The position numbers and the translations under genes are program-made. This document shows positions 1 through 5,596 of a stretch of 5,596 nt of DNA, piece by piece. This DNA is from Nitrospina sp. (lineage in GTDB: Bacteria > Nitrospinota > Nitrospinia > Nitrospinales > VA-1). The notes beneath the pieces are model-generated. The model searched no databases. It saw only the letters and a program-made list of their open reading frames with translations, and was not told the origin of the DNA. The stretch's first letter is position 1, and the number at the start of each line of letters is the position of its first letter. The stretch covers positions 1 through 5,596 of the forward strand of contig DODH01000047.1 of the NCBI GenBank assembly GCA_003545625.1, given 5' to 3'.

Positions 1-2099
1 AATTCTTCCAATTCGACCCGAAGCCGGCTCAGCTTTTGTTTGATTTCTTCAAGTGGAGCGGTTTGAATGGCTTTAATAAATTTATCAAAGTGCAGACCAA
101 GTCCTACATTGGATTGAATGATTTCGCGTTTCTGCGCGATTTTTTCTTTCAAGAAATTTTGGTCTTCCAAAATGGATTGTTTGTGGAGGAAGTCCAGGGA
201 ATCCTTGGCTCCCGATGAACGGATAAACTGTGCCAGGTCATTGGAAATGTGTTCCAGTTGATTTTCCAGGCGGGCTAGCTTGCCAGCCTGATCCTGGTAT
301 TGATTTTCGAGGTGGTTGCTCCTGTCCCGGTTGGCTTTGCTCTCATCAAAGGCCTGGCAAATGATTTCGATATTCGCGGGAAGGTCATTATTCAAGGAAA
401 CGTTTTTGACCAGGGGCTCCAGTGAACAAATACGTTCCCGGGCTTCCTGGCAGGTGGTTTCCATTTGCTGGATACGTTCATCGAGCCTGGCCCGCTGAGC
501 GATCGTGGCTTTGACCTGTAGGGCGGTTTTAGCGATGTTTTTCGCGGTGATGGGGGCAATGCTGGGATCCAGTTTTCGTTCCTTCAGCCATTCTCTCCAT
601 TCACCGAATTTGTCATTCCATTCCTTTTCCTTTTGTTCCCGTTGGCAGGCAAGGTTTTTTTCGACCAGGTCTTCTTTGGAAAAACTGTTTTTGTCTTTGG
701 AGATCATCTTGAACAGAAAGATCCCTCCGGCCATCAGAAGTATGGCGACCATTAAAAGGGGGATATTCATCAGGTACCCGCCAAGAATCATTCCCAACAC
801 TCCGATTGCGGTCAATCCATAATGAAACATTTTCAACCAATTGGGAATGTTCCAGCCTTCTGACATTTTTTCGGCTGCCAGCCTTCGGTGGCTCTCCAAA
901 CGATCCTGATACAAGTCCCGGTCTTTTCTCAAACTCTCAAAGCTGTCATAGAAACCGTCCACCAGAGCATTTTCCGATTCAGTCAGTTCAAACGCCATCA
1001 CGGTTTCTTCATTCCAGCCACGGTCAATGGATTTGATTTCTCCAGCAATATGAAAATCCAGGTCTTCCCGCTCGTTCTGCACTCTGTCCGAATCCTTCAG
1101 GGCGGACGATACAGACTGGGTGGACTGTTGCAGTCGATTAATACTTTCTTCATGCCTAAGCAGGTCATGGTTTACGATCAGGGCATCCCTGTTATTTTTC
1201 AGGGCTTGCAGGGCAGACTGCTCTTCCTCAATGCGTAGGGCCAGATTTTTCTCTTCCTGTTTCAGGGACTCAAAAGTCTTTAACCCGTTTTCAGGGAACT
1301 GGGAAAGGTCTGCCAGGGTTTCCAGTTTATTTTGAGCCTCCAGGAAATGGATAGTATCTTCATAAAGGCGGACCTGGGTTTCCAGAGTTCTTTTTCCCGA
1401 TTCCCGGTCTTCCAGGGAATTTAGAACAGTGAGTTTTTGGTTCAGCATTCTACCCAGCTTTTCCTGGAGTTCGTCAAACAGGGGCAGATTTTTCTGTATC
1501 AGGAGAATTTCTTGCTCGTTGACTTTGATTTTTTCCAAAAGTTCTCCCATTTGGGAGGAACCGCGTGGACGAAAAATCTGCGTGCAGTAAGTTTCTATTT
1601 CTTTTTCTATCTCTTTCAGGGAAACATTGCCGAGGCCCAATCCAGCGCCATAGATGTGGTTTTTGACTTCATCCCCGTTGAGGGTATTAAAATCGTGCAA
1701 TTCATCAATGGTGAACGCATAAACATTTCTAAAAATATCCTTGGATGCGTTTCCCATCAGGTGATTTAAAACAGATTGTCCCTGCAGGACTTCGCCGGGA
1801 GTAGAAATTCTTACTGTTCCTCCATGCGTGCCCGGGACCCTTGAAATAACCAGGTTCTCGCCGTTTTGCAATACCACCTTCAAACTGCCGCCTAGTGATC
1901 CTCCCTGTACGGGAAGGTAGAGGTTGGTTTTATCCTTTTTGGTTGGGAATCCGAAAAGGATCCGCCGGATAAATTCGAGCAGGGTGGTCTTGCCAAATTC
2001 ATTTTTCCCATAAATGATATTGATTCCTGGAGCCAGCCCCTTGATCCGCTTGTTAGCGAATATGCCGAAACCGTCTATATGAATTTCGCGTAATTGCAT
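1..2099 (-). CDS. YhaN/SbcC-like coiled-coil AAA ATPase, 3' end beyond window
   Basis: Continuous open frame of 699 codons from ATG at 2099 to the window edge; the C-terminus lies outside. The start MQLREIHIDGFGIF is the usual opening strand of SMC/Rad50-type ATPases. The Walker A motif GKNEFGKT is at residues 31-38, followed by LLEFIRRILFGF, typical of the YhaN branch. A conserved family segment (VYAFTIDELHDF, then GAGLGLG) lies at about 127-156. Residues about 185-420 and 470-699 are rich in Glu, Lys, Gln and Leu and look like coiled coil. Between them, residues about 427-463 are strongly hydrophobic and form a predicted two-helix membrane hairpin. No CxxC zinc hook is visible in the part present. 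Walker B and signature motifs would be in the missing C-terminal lobe. By family knowledge such proteins partner a YhaO/SbcD nuclease, encoded just upstream here, in processing DNA ends; substrate and membrane role are inference. Family identity is confident; orthology to Bacillus yhaN is not proven. Confidence 0.9.
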   Translation of the reverse strand, partial: MQLREIHIDGFGIFANKRIKGLAPGINIIYGKNEFGKTTLLEFIRRILFGFPTKKDKTNLYLPVQGGSLGGSLKVVLQNGENLVISRVPGTHGGTVRISTPGEVLQGQSVLNHLMGNASKDIFRNVYAFTIDELHDFNTLNGDEVKNHIYGAGLGLGNVSLKEIEKEIETYCTQIFRPRGSSQMGELLEKIKVNEQEILLIQKNLPLFDELQEKLGRMLNQKLTVLNSLEDRESGKRTLETQVRLYEDTIHFLEAQNKLETLADLSQFPENGLKTFESLKQEEKNLALRIEEEQSALQALKNNRDALIVNHDLLRHEESINRLQQSTQSVSSALKDSDRVQNEREDLDFHIAGEIKSIDRGWNEETVMAFELTESENALVDGFYDSFESLRKDRDLYQDRLESHRRLAAEKMSEGWNIPNWLKMFHYGLTAIGVLGMILGGYLMNIPLLMVAILLMAGGIFLFKMISKDKNSFSKEDLVEKNLACQREQKEKEWNDKFGEWREWLKERKLDPSIAPITAKNIAKTALQVKATIAQRARLDERIQQMETTCQEARERICSLEPLVKNVSLNNDLPANIEIICQAFDESKANRDRSNHLENQYQDQAGKLARLENQLEHISNDLAQFIRSSGAKDSLDFLHKQSILEDQNFLKEKIAQKREIIQSNVGLGLHFDKFIKAIQTAPLEEIKQKLSRLRVELEE

Positions 2100-2109
2100 G
2101 GTTAGATTG

Positions 2110-2115
2110 TTTCCT
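2110..2115 (-). promoter_or_regulatory. Weak ribosome binding site for the ATPase gene
   Basis: On the minus strand AGGAAA overlaps the TAG stop of the upstream nuclease gene and sits 10 bases before the ATG at 2099. It is a partial match to the Shine-Dalgarno sequence. The position supports that start and suggests translation coupled to the nuclease gene. Confidence 0.4.
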
Positions 2116-3379
2116 ATGAGTTTTCGCGATTGACCAATTGACCCAGCGCCAAGTTGCGGGCCTTCAGAGTGACCGCCTGAATTTCTTCGGCGGAAAAGGC
2201 ATCTAAATATTTTCTTCCCGCCCAGGATTTGAATACCGGTTTCATGGTTTCCTGAATTTTTCTTTCCAGTTGTTTATCTTGGTCGTCTTCGCAAAGATTT
2301 ATAAGATCGGCAACAAAATCCTTGCCTTCCTTCAGGGAGTCGATGTCATAGGTGCCCGAGGTTTGAGTGGAAAGATCTACGAGGACCCAGGGCGAGTGTC
2401 CTTCGAAAAATGTATTGGTCTCTTCCTCCAGAGCTTTGGCGGTGCCGGGACTCTGCAATTCATTGTGGATTGCGGTTCGCCCTGTCAAAACCAGCCTGGC
2501 AACCAGGCCCTCGTGGGTTAAAGATTCTTTAGCAAGCTCTTCTACCTGGGACTGAATGGCTAGCAATACCTCATTAATACTGGAGTTACCGCTGACATCC
2601 ACTTTGGCGGAACGATAGCTCACCACATCGGTGGCCACGAACCGAATATTGGCAGGAGCACCGGAATTGAGGGTGACGAGACAACAGCCTTTGGGGCCGG
2701 TCTCCTTGAGATGCCGGGCTTGACTGTTTCCGGAATAAACAATGCACGGGTTATCTTCGCGCAGGATTTTGAATTCATGGATGTGCCCCAGAGCCCAGTA
2801 ATCAAAATCTCTGGATATCAAATCCTGCAAACTGCAAGGGGCGTAGTTATCATGTCCAGGTTGTTGCCCGACATTCGCATGCAGGAGCCCCACCGCAAAA
2901 CCTTGCGTCTGGTCTTTATTGAACTTTAACGCCAGGTTTTCGTTCACCTCTTTCTGGGGATAGCTGATTCCGTAAATCCAGGCTAGTGTCTTGCCCCCTC
3001 GCATCACCGGGAAGCGCTCTACTTTATTCCCCGGAAAAATAGTAGTGCCCTCCGGCCAATCCAGCGTGTGAGACCAACTGTTAGAAGGATCGTGGTTACC
3101 ATGGACAATAAAAGAAGGGATGCCTTCCTGGGAGAGCTCCTGTAGACCGCGGCGAAACTTTAATTGCGCTTGCAGGCTTCGATCTGCGCCATCAAAAATA
3201 TCTCCGGCGATCAGAACGGCGTCTACCCTTTCCTCCAAGGCTAATTTCACGATTTTATGGAATGCCTGGAAGGTGGATTCCCGGAGCCGTTCAGTGAGAG
3301 ACGGCACTTGCGACGCCAGGCCTTTGAAGGGACTGTCGATATGAAGATCGGAGCAATGAATAAAACGAAAAGCAGTCAT
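2114..3379 (-). CDS. YhaO/SbcD-like metallophosphoesterase DNA exonuclease
   Basis: Complete 421-residue protein of the calcineurin-like metallophosphoesterase superfamily, in the Mre11/SbcD/YhaO group. The metal-binding motifs are all present in order: SDLHID (D11, H13), GDIFDG (D60), GNHD (N95, H96), LLHAN (H167) and GHIH (H199, H201). These residues normally hold two metal ions, often manganese, for phosphodiester cleavage, so the enzyme should be an active nuclease. Residues about 265-421 form a C-terminal region typical of YhaO-sized proteins (about 400 residues), probably for DNA or partner binding. The ATG at 3379 is chosen because the phosphoesterase fold begins immediately (FRFIHCSDLH); no clear Shine-Dalgarno sequence precedes it. 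The ATPase gene begins 13 bases after this stop, so the two are almost certainly co-transcribed and their products likely form an SbcCD-like complex acting on DNA ends in the cytoplasm. The precise activity (exo- or endonuclease, polarity) cannot be read from sequence. Confidence 0.93.
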   Translation of the reverse strand: MTAFRFIHCSDLHIDSPFKGLASQVPSLTERLRESTFQAFHKIVKLALEERVDAVLIAGDIFDGADRSLQAQLKFRRGLQELSQEGIPSFIVHGNHDPSNSWSHTLDWPEGTTIFPGNKVERFPVMRGGKTLAWIYGISYPQKEVNENLALKFNKDQTQGFAVGLLHANVGQQPGHDNYAPCSLQDLISRDFDYWALGHIHEFKILREDNPCIVYSGNSQARHLKETGPKGCCLVTLNSGAPANIRFVATDVVSYRSAKVDVSGNSSINEVLLAIQSQVEELAKESLTHEGLVARLVLTGRTAIHNELQSPGTAKALEEETNTFFEGHSPWVLVDLSTQTSGTYDIDSLKEGKDFVADLINLCEDDQDKQLERKIQETMKPVFKSWAGRKYLDAFSAEEIQAVTLKARNLALGQLVNRENS

Positions 3380-3390
3380 GATATATTATT

Positions 3391-3422
3391 GCCAGGCTGG
3401 ATTTCAGCCTTCGGGCTTTTTT
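3391..3422 (+). terminator. Terminator-like hairpin with T-tract in the nuclease leader
   Basis: Reading plus: GCC (3391-3393) and AGGCTG (3394-3399), loop GATTT, then CAGCCT (3405-3410), a TCG bulge, and GGC (3414-3416), followed by TTTTTT (3417-3422). This gives a nine-pair stem with one bulge and a U-tract, the form of an intrinsic terminator on the plus strand. An alternative, mutually exclusive hairpin is AGCC-TTCG-GGCT (3406-3417) with a very stable UUCG loop. No plus-strand gene ends just upstream, so a terminator would act only on transcripts antisense to the nuclease gene. On the minus strand the same inverted repeat lies in the predicted leader and ends 11 bases before the nuclease ATG. 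Structure is seen; function is inferred. Confidence 0.5.
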
Positions 3423-3451
3423 CTGTTAGCCATAAGTTGTTATTCTTCAAT

Positions 3452-3480
3452 AGTATAGATGATATGCTCTGCCGCCTCAA
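3452..3480 (-). promoter_or_regulatory. Predicted sigma70-type promoter of the nuclease/ATPase operon
   Basis: On the minus strand TTGAGG (3480-3475, four of six matches to TTGACA) is separated by exactly 17 bases from TATACT (3457-3452, five of six matches to TATAAT). Transcription would begin near 3445 and give a leader of about 65 bases that contains the 3391-3416 hairpin. It is the best match I found in the divergent intergenic region. Confidence 0.45.
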
Positions 3481-3567
3481 TCATTTTCTTGCGGGTTGGG
3501 TGGCTGGTTGAAAATCTTTAGGGCTATTGGCGGGAAACGAATTGAACCAAAAACCATCCTATTTATT

Positions 3568-4782
3568 ATGGAATATCGTCGTTTCGGAAAAACAGAAGAA
3601 AACATCTCTGTCATTACTCTTGGAGGAATGCGTTTTAAAAACGGGTGGAATCCCCCTCGCGCACATCTTCCCGCAGAGTCGGTGCGAAATTGCATTGAAA
3701 TCACCCGCCAGGCATTGAAGCTGGGGATCAACCATTTTGAAACGGCTCATGGGTATATGAAAAGCGAAAACCTTTATGGTGTGGTTCTTAAAGAGCTTAG
3801 AGCGCCTCGCGAGAGTTTTAAAATGATGAGTAAGGGGGCTCCAATGACCGGAGAGGAAACCCGTACCCTGGTTGAAGAGCAATTGACCAGCTTAAAGATG
3901 GACTACCTTGATTTTTATGGCTGGCATGGAATCAATAATGAAGAAAGGTTGAACGCGGCGATTAAGCCGGGAGGACCCGTGGAGGTTTTGCACCGGTTAC
4001 GCGAGGAAGGGCTCATTCGGCATATTGGTTTTTCCACACACGCCTCTCTGGATATCATTCTTCAGGCTCTGAATACGGACCTGTTCAGTTTTGTGAATCT
4101 GCATTATTATTATTTTTTTCAGCGTAACCTCGCTGCCGTCCGATTGGCGGGAGAGAAGGATATCGGAGTGTTCATCATTTCTCCCAATGAAAAGGGAGGA
4201 ATGTTGTGGAACCCCTCTCAAAAGGTTGAAGAAACCTGTCATCCTTTGACTGCGATCGAGTTCAACGGGCGGTTTTGTTTGAGTCACCCGGAAATCACCA
4301 CTTTAAGCATGGGGATTCATGAACCGAAACATTTTTCCCAGAACCTTTCTATTTTGAACGGGGAGAAAAGAGCCTCACCCGCGATTCATGAGATCCAGAC
4401 AAAGATGGACGCGCCGCTTTCAAAGATTTCCGGCCTTTGTACTTTGTGCGCAGAATGTTTGCCGTGCCCTGAAGAAATCAATATTCCGGAAGTGTTACGT
4501 TTCCGCAATTTGCTTCAAGCCTATGACATGGTGGATTATGGCAGGTTCCGCTACAATATGTTTGAGGGCGAGGGCCACTGGTTTCCGGGAAACTTTGCCT
4601 CAAAATGTACCGAGTGCGGGGATTGTCTGCCCCGTTGTCCTGAAAAGCTGGAAATCCCGAAATTACTGTTTGATACCCACAAAAAATTATTCGATAGAAA
4701 AGCCTGGGCCAAAAACCAGCTTTTCCACTGTGCGGTTTTGATAGCTAAATTTTTGCGTAAATTTATTCCGGGTCTTACCTGA
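3568..4782 (+). CDS. Aldo/keto reductase with C-terminal double Fe-S domain (COG1453-type)
   Basis: Complete protein of 404 residues from ATG 3568. The N-terminal TIM-barrel reductase (about 1-270) starts with MEYRRFGKTEENISVITLGG, the standard family opening. The usual catalytic tetrad maps to E58 (Asp in most relatives), Y63, K89 and H120, in GINHFETAHGY, MMSKGAP and YGWHGIN. GFSTHA at 154-159 matches the barrel-strand motif. The C-terminal extension has two cysteine clusters, C291-C294-C297-C300-P and C347-C350-C353-C357-P, resembling ferredoxin-type 4Fe-4S sites. Such proteins are expected to be cytoplasmic oxidoreductases moving electrons between a nicotinamide cofactor, Fe-S centres and a carbonyl or unknown substrate; the substrate is unknown. 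The frame extends upstream to a TTG at 3496, but those 24 residues do not resemble the family. No clear ribosome binding site or promoter is visible. The gene is transcribed alone, diverging from the nuclease operon and converging on the HD-GYP fragment 16 bases away. Confidence 0.9.
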   Translation: MEYRRFGKTEENISVITLGGMRFKNGWNPPRAHLPAESVRNCIEITRQALKLGINHFETAHGYMKSENLYGVVLKELRAPRESFKMMSKGAPMTGEETRTLVEEQLTSLKMDYLDFYGWHGINNEERLNAAIKPGGPVEVLHRLREEGLIRHIGFSTHASLDIILQALNTDLFSFVNLHYYYFFQRNLAAVRLAGEKDIGVFIISPNEKGGMLWNPSQKVEETCHPLTAIEFNGRFCLSHPEITTLSMGIHEPKHFSQNLSILNGEKRASPAIHEIQTKMDAPLSKISGLCTLCAECLPCPEEINIPEVLRFRNLLQAYDMVDYGRFRYNMFEGEGHWFPGNFASKCTECGDCLPRCPEKLEIPKLLFDTHKKLFDRKAWAKNQLFHCAVLIAKFLRKFIPGLT

Positions 4783-4798
4783 TTGCGGACGTGAATTT

Positions 4799-5122
4799 TT
4801 ATGCGGCATTTTTGGTACGGTTTTTGCGATACACTTTGAGAATATCCGCCGGTTCATCATCGGGCAGTTCTTTAACGATGCGGATCATTTCCGGGAGTGC
4901 CTTTTTGAAGGCCTCAACCAAGCGTGATTCAAAATCTTTTCCACTACTTTGTTCAATGATCTCCATGGATTTTTCTATGGAGAAAGCCTCCTTATAATAT
5001 CTTTTGCTTGTCAGGGCATCAAAAACATCGCAGATGGCTACAATTCGTCCTGCCAGAGGAATTTCTTCACCTTTTAAATTATTAGGATAACCGGATCCGT
5101 CCCAACGCTCCTGATGGGCCAT
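4799..5122 (-). CDS. C-terminal half of an HD-GYP domain, probable pseudogene fragment
   Basis: A 107-residue reading from ATG 5122; the frame is open further upstream to 5176. It begins with HQERWDGSGYP (residues 3-13), the GYP signature, followed by LKGEEIPLAGRIVAICDVFDALTSKRYYKEAF (listed in parts: LKGEEIPLAGRI, then CDVFDALTSK), which is the standard C-terminal half of HD-GYP cyclic-di-GMP phosphodiesterases. A further 50 residues of helix and a basic tail (KVYRKNRTKNAA) end the protein. The N-terminal half of the domain, with the catalytic His-Asp pair, is absent, so this piece should not be enzymatically active alone. It overlaps the Cache fragment in another frame and probably once belonged to the same gene. 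Its stop lies 16 bases from that of the convergent aldo/keto reductase, and no hairpin terminator is visible between them. Confidence 0.75.
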   Translation of the reverse strand: MAHQERWDGSGYPNNLKGEEIPLAGRIVAICDVFDALTSKRYYKEAFSIEKSMEIIEQSSGKDFESRLVEAFKKALPEMIRIVKELPDDEPADILKVYRKNRTKNAA

Positions 5123-5176
5123 AACTGTTAATGGCCATTGGGAGGTATCCTCCTCCCGGACGCAGTTTTTTAATAG
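5082..5176 (-). pseudogene. Frameshift and deletion junction of the Cache/HD-GYP gene
   Basis: Both the Cache frame and the HD-GYP frame are open across this stretch. Up to about 5157 the Cache frame makes sense (DLTIKKLRP). Skipping one base in GGG at 5157-5155 gives REEDTSQWPLTVMA, which fits the next conserved Cache segment, and this reads directly into HQERWDGSGYP of the HD-GYP domain. Everything normally between these (rest of Cache, second membrane helix, any linker such as HAMP or PAS, and the first half of HD-GYP) is missing. The simplest reading is one inserted base plus an in-frame internal deletion, or a faulty assembly join. Confidence 0.6.
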
Positions 5177-5596
5177 TCAGGTCCCGCCCAGGGTCTCGAA
5201 TCTGGATATTAAAAATTGAATTGTCTTCGGGTTGGAGAAGTCCCATTGAAACAAGCTGAGGATCAAACCTGCTATTGGAAACCAGAACACCTTCATCATT
5301 GAAGGCATAGGTTTCACCTGTATCGCCAAACCGACTGACAGAAAGGATGTGGGTTAAATCTTTTTCCGGCCGGAGCCGAAAAGCCAGCACGCCAACAACA
5401 TCTCCGGAGTCATTATGGATGGGGGTTGAGACGAACATGGTGGGCCGGTTGGAAAGAAAACTCCCCTCTTCATCCGGGAGATCAATCTCCCCTGGAAAGG
5501 GTTGGGAAACCACCGTATCGCCTTGTAGAGAGCGGTAAAAGAAATCAAAGTGGCGATCTAATTCTCGGGTGCCTATAGGTTTTTCCAGCAAGGCTC
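5082..5596 (-). CDS. Cache-type sensor domain fragment, open at the window edge
   Basis: The frame enters from the right edge, so the true start is not in the window; the first TTG, at 5591, is not a credible start because the frame is open before it. It resembles the membrane-distal part of double-Cache sensors of bacterial cyclases, kinases and HD-GYP proteins: MFVSTPIHNDSGDVVGVLAF, then SRFGDTGETYAF, then GVLVSNSRFD, then FNIQIRDPGRDLT. By family knowledge this is a periplasmic ligand-sensing domain held between two membrane helices; the ligand is unknown. The similarity fails after about base 5157: the last 25 residues of this frame (GGGYLPMAINSY onward) are out of character and end at TAA 5082. 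The natural continuation is in the next frame (REEDTSQWPLTVMA), where relatives have a QPLTxMA-like segment. I therefore read it as the 5' part of a broken sensor gene whose output domain is the HD-GYP fragment. Confidence 0.75.
   Translation of the reverse strand, partial: ALLEKPIGTRELDRHFDFFYRSLQGDTVVSQPFPGEIDLPDEEGSFLSNRPTMFVSTPIHNDSGDVVGVLAFRLRPEKDLTHILSVSRFGDTGETYAFNDEGVLVSNSRFDPQLVSMGLLQPEDNSIFNIQIRDPGRDLTIKKLRPGGGYLPMAINSYGPSGALGRIRLS

Noticed and set aside
1..2099. Several plus-strand open frames of 60-116 codons, including those at 505-822, 888-1238 and 1437-1769
   Set aside because: They are antisense to the long ATPase frame, show no family motifs, and reflect its codon usage.
1..3480. 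Nuclease plus ATPase pair as a new anti-phage defence system
   Set aside because: The pair matches the widespread YhaO-YhaN/SbcCD housekeeping repair arrangement, and no defence genes, mobile elements or unusual composition surround it.
2270..3511. Plus-strand open frames antisense to the nuclease gene
   Set aside because: The minus-strand frame carries all five phosphoesterase motifs; the antisense frames have no recognisable content or start signals.
3496..3567. Upstream in-frame extension of the aldo/keto reductase from a TTG codon
   Set aside because: The 24 extra residues do not resemble the family, whereas ATG 3568 begins exactly at the conserved MEYRRFGKT opening; no ribosome binding site favours the TTG.
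3483..3567. Plus-strand promoter for the aldo/keto reductase (for example TTGAAA near 3508)
   Set aside because: No acceptable -10 element lies at 16-18 bases from any of the -35-like sequences.
3559..4287. Minus-strand open frames of 84-107 codons within the aldo/keto reductase
   Set aside because: They are shadows of a gene with clear family motifs throughout.
4783..4798. Possible bidirectional terminator between the convergent stop codons
   Set aside because: The 16 bases and their flanks contain no stem longer than about four pairs and no hairpin followed by a T-tract.

Overview
The window looks like ordinary chromosomal sequence from an environmental bacterium, probably Gram-negative in lifestyle. 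The base composition is moderate (by eye a little under 50% GC), genes are closely packed, and gene types are typical of free-living sensory or anaerobic-capable lineages: an Fe-S aldo/keto reductase, and a Cache sensor with HD-GYP output. A Nitrospinota- or deltaproteobacterium-like source would fit, but this is only an impression; nothing in the window fixes the taxon.

Left part (1-3480, minus strand): a two-gene DNA-metabolism operon. A YhaO/SbcD-type metallophosphoesterase nuclease (2114-3379) is followed after 13 bases by a YhaN/SbcC-type coiled-coil ATPase (2099 down to base 1). The ATPase is open to the window edge, so only its N-terminal 699 codons are present. A sigma70-like promoter (3452-3480) lies upstream of the nuclease. 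Between promoter and start codon is a strong hairpin (3391-3416), which read on the plus strand ends in six T's like an intrinsic terminator. The two proteins should form a nuclease/ATPase pair analogous to SbcCD or Mre11-Rad50. The ATPase carries a predicted membrane hairpin in the middle of its coiled coil, where Rad50/SbcC would have a zinc hook.

Middle part (3568-4782, plus strand): one complete aldo/keto reductase of the COG1453 type, with a C-terminal extension holding two four-cysteine Fe-S motifs. It diverges from the nuclease operon and converges on the next gene with only 16 bases between stop codons.

Right part (4799-5596, minus strand): pieces of a signalling gene. An extracellular Cache-type sensor fragment enters from the right edge and runs out of frame at 5082. 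The C-terminal half of an HD-GYP cyclic-di-GMP phosphodiesterase domain continues in another frame (4799 to about 5176). The sequence at the junction suggests both a one-base frameshift and a large internal deletion that removed the rest of the sensor, the membrane exit and the catalytic HD half. It is either a decayed gene or an assembly artefact.

I see no RNA genes, CRISPR arrays, insertion sequences or attachment sites, and no convincing undescribed multi-gene system. The most informative oddities are the broken Cache/HD-GYP gene, the membrane hairpin in the ATPase, and the leader hairpin of the nuclease operon.
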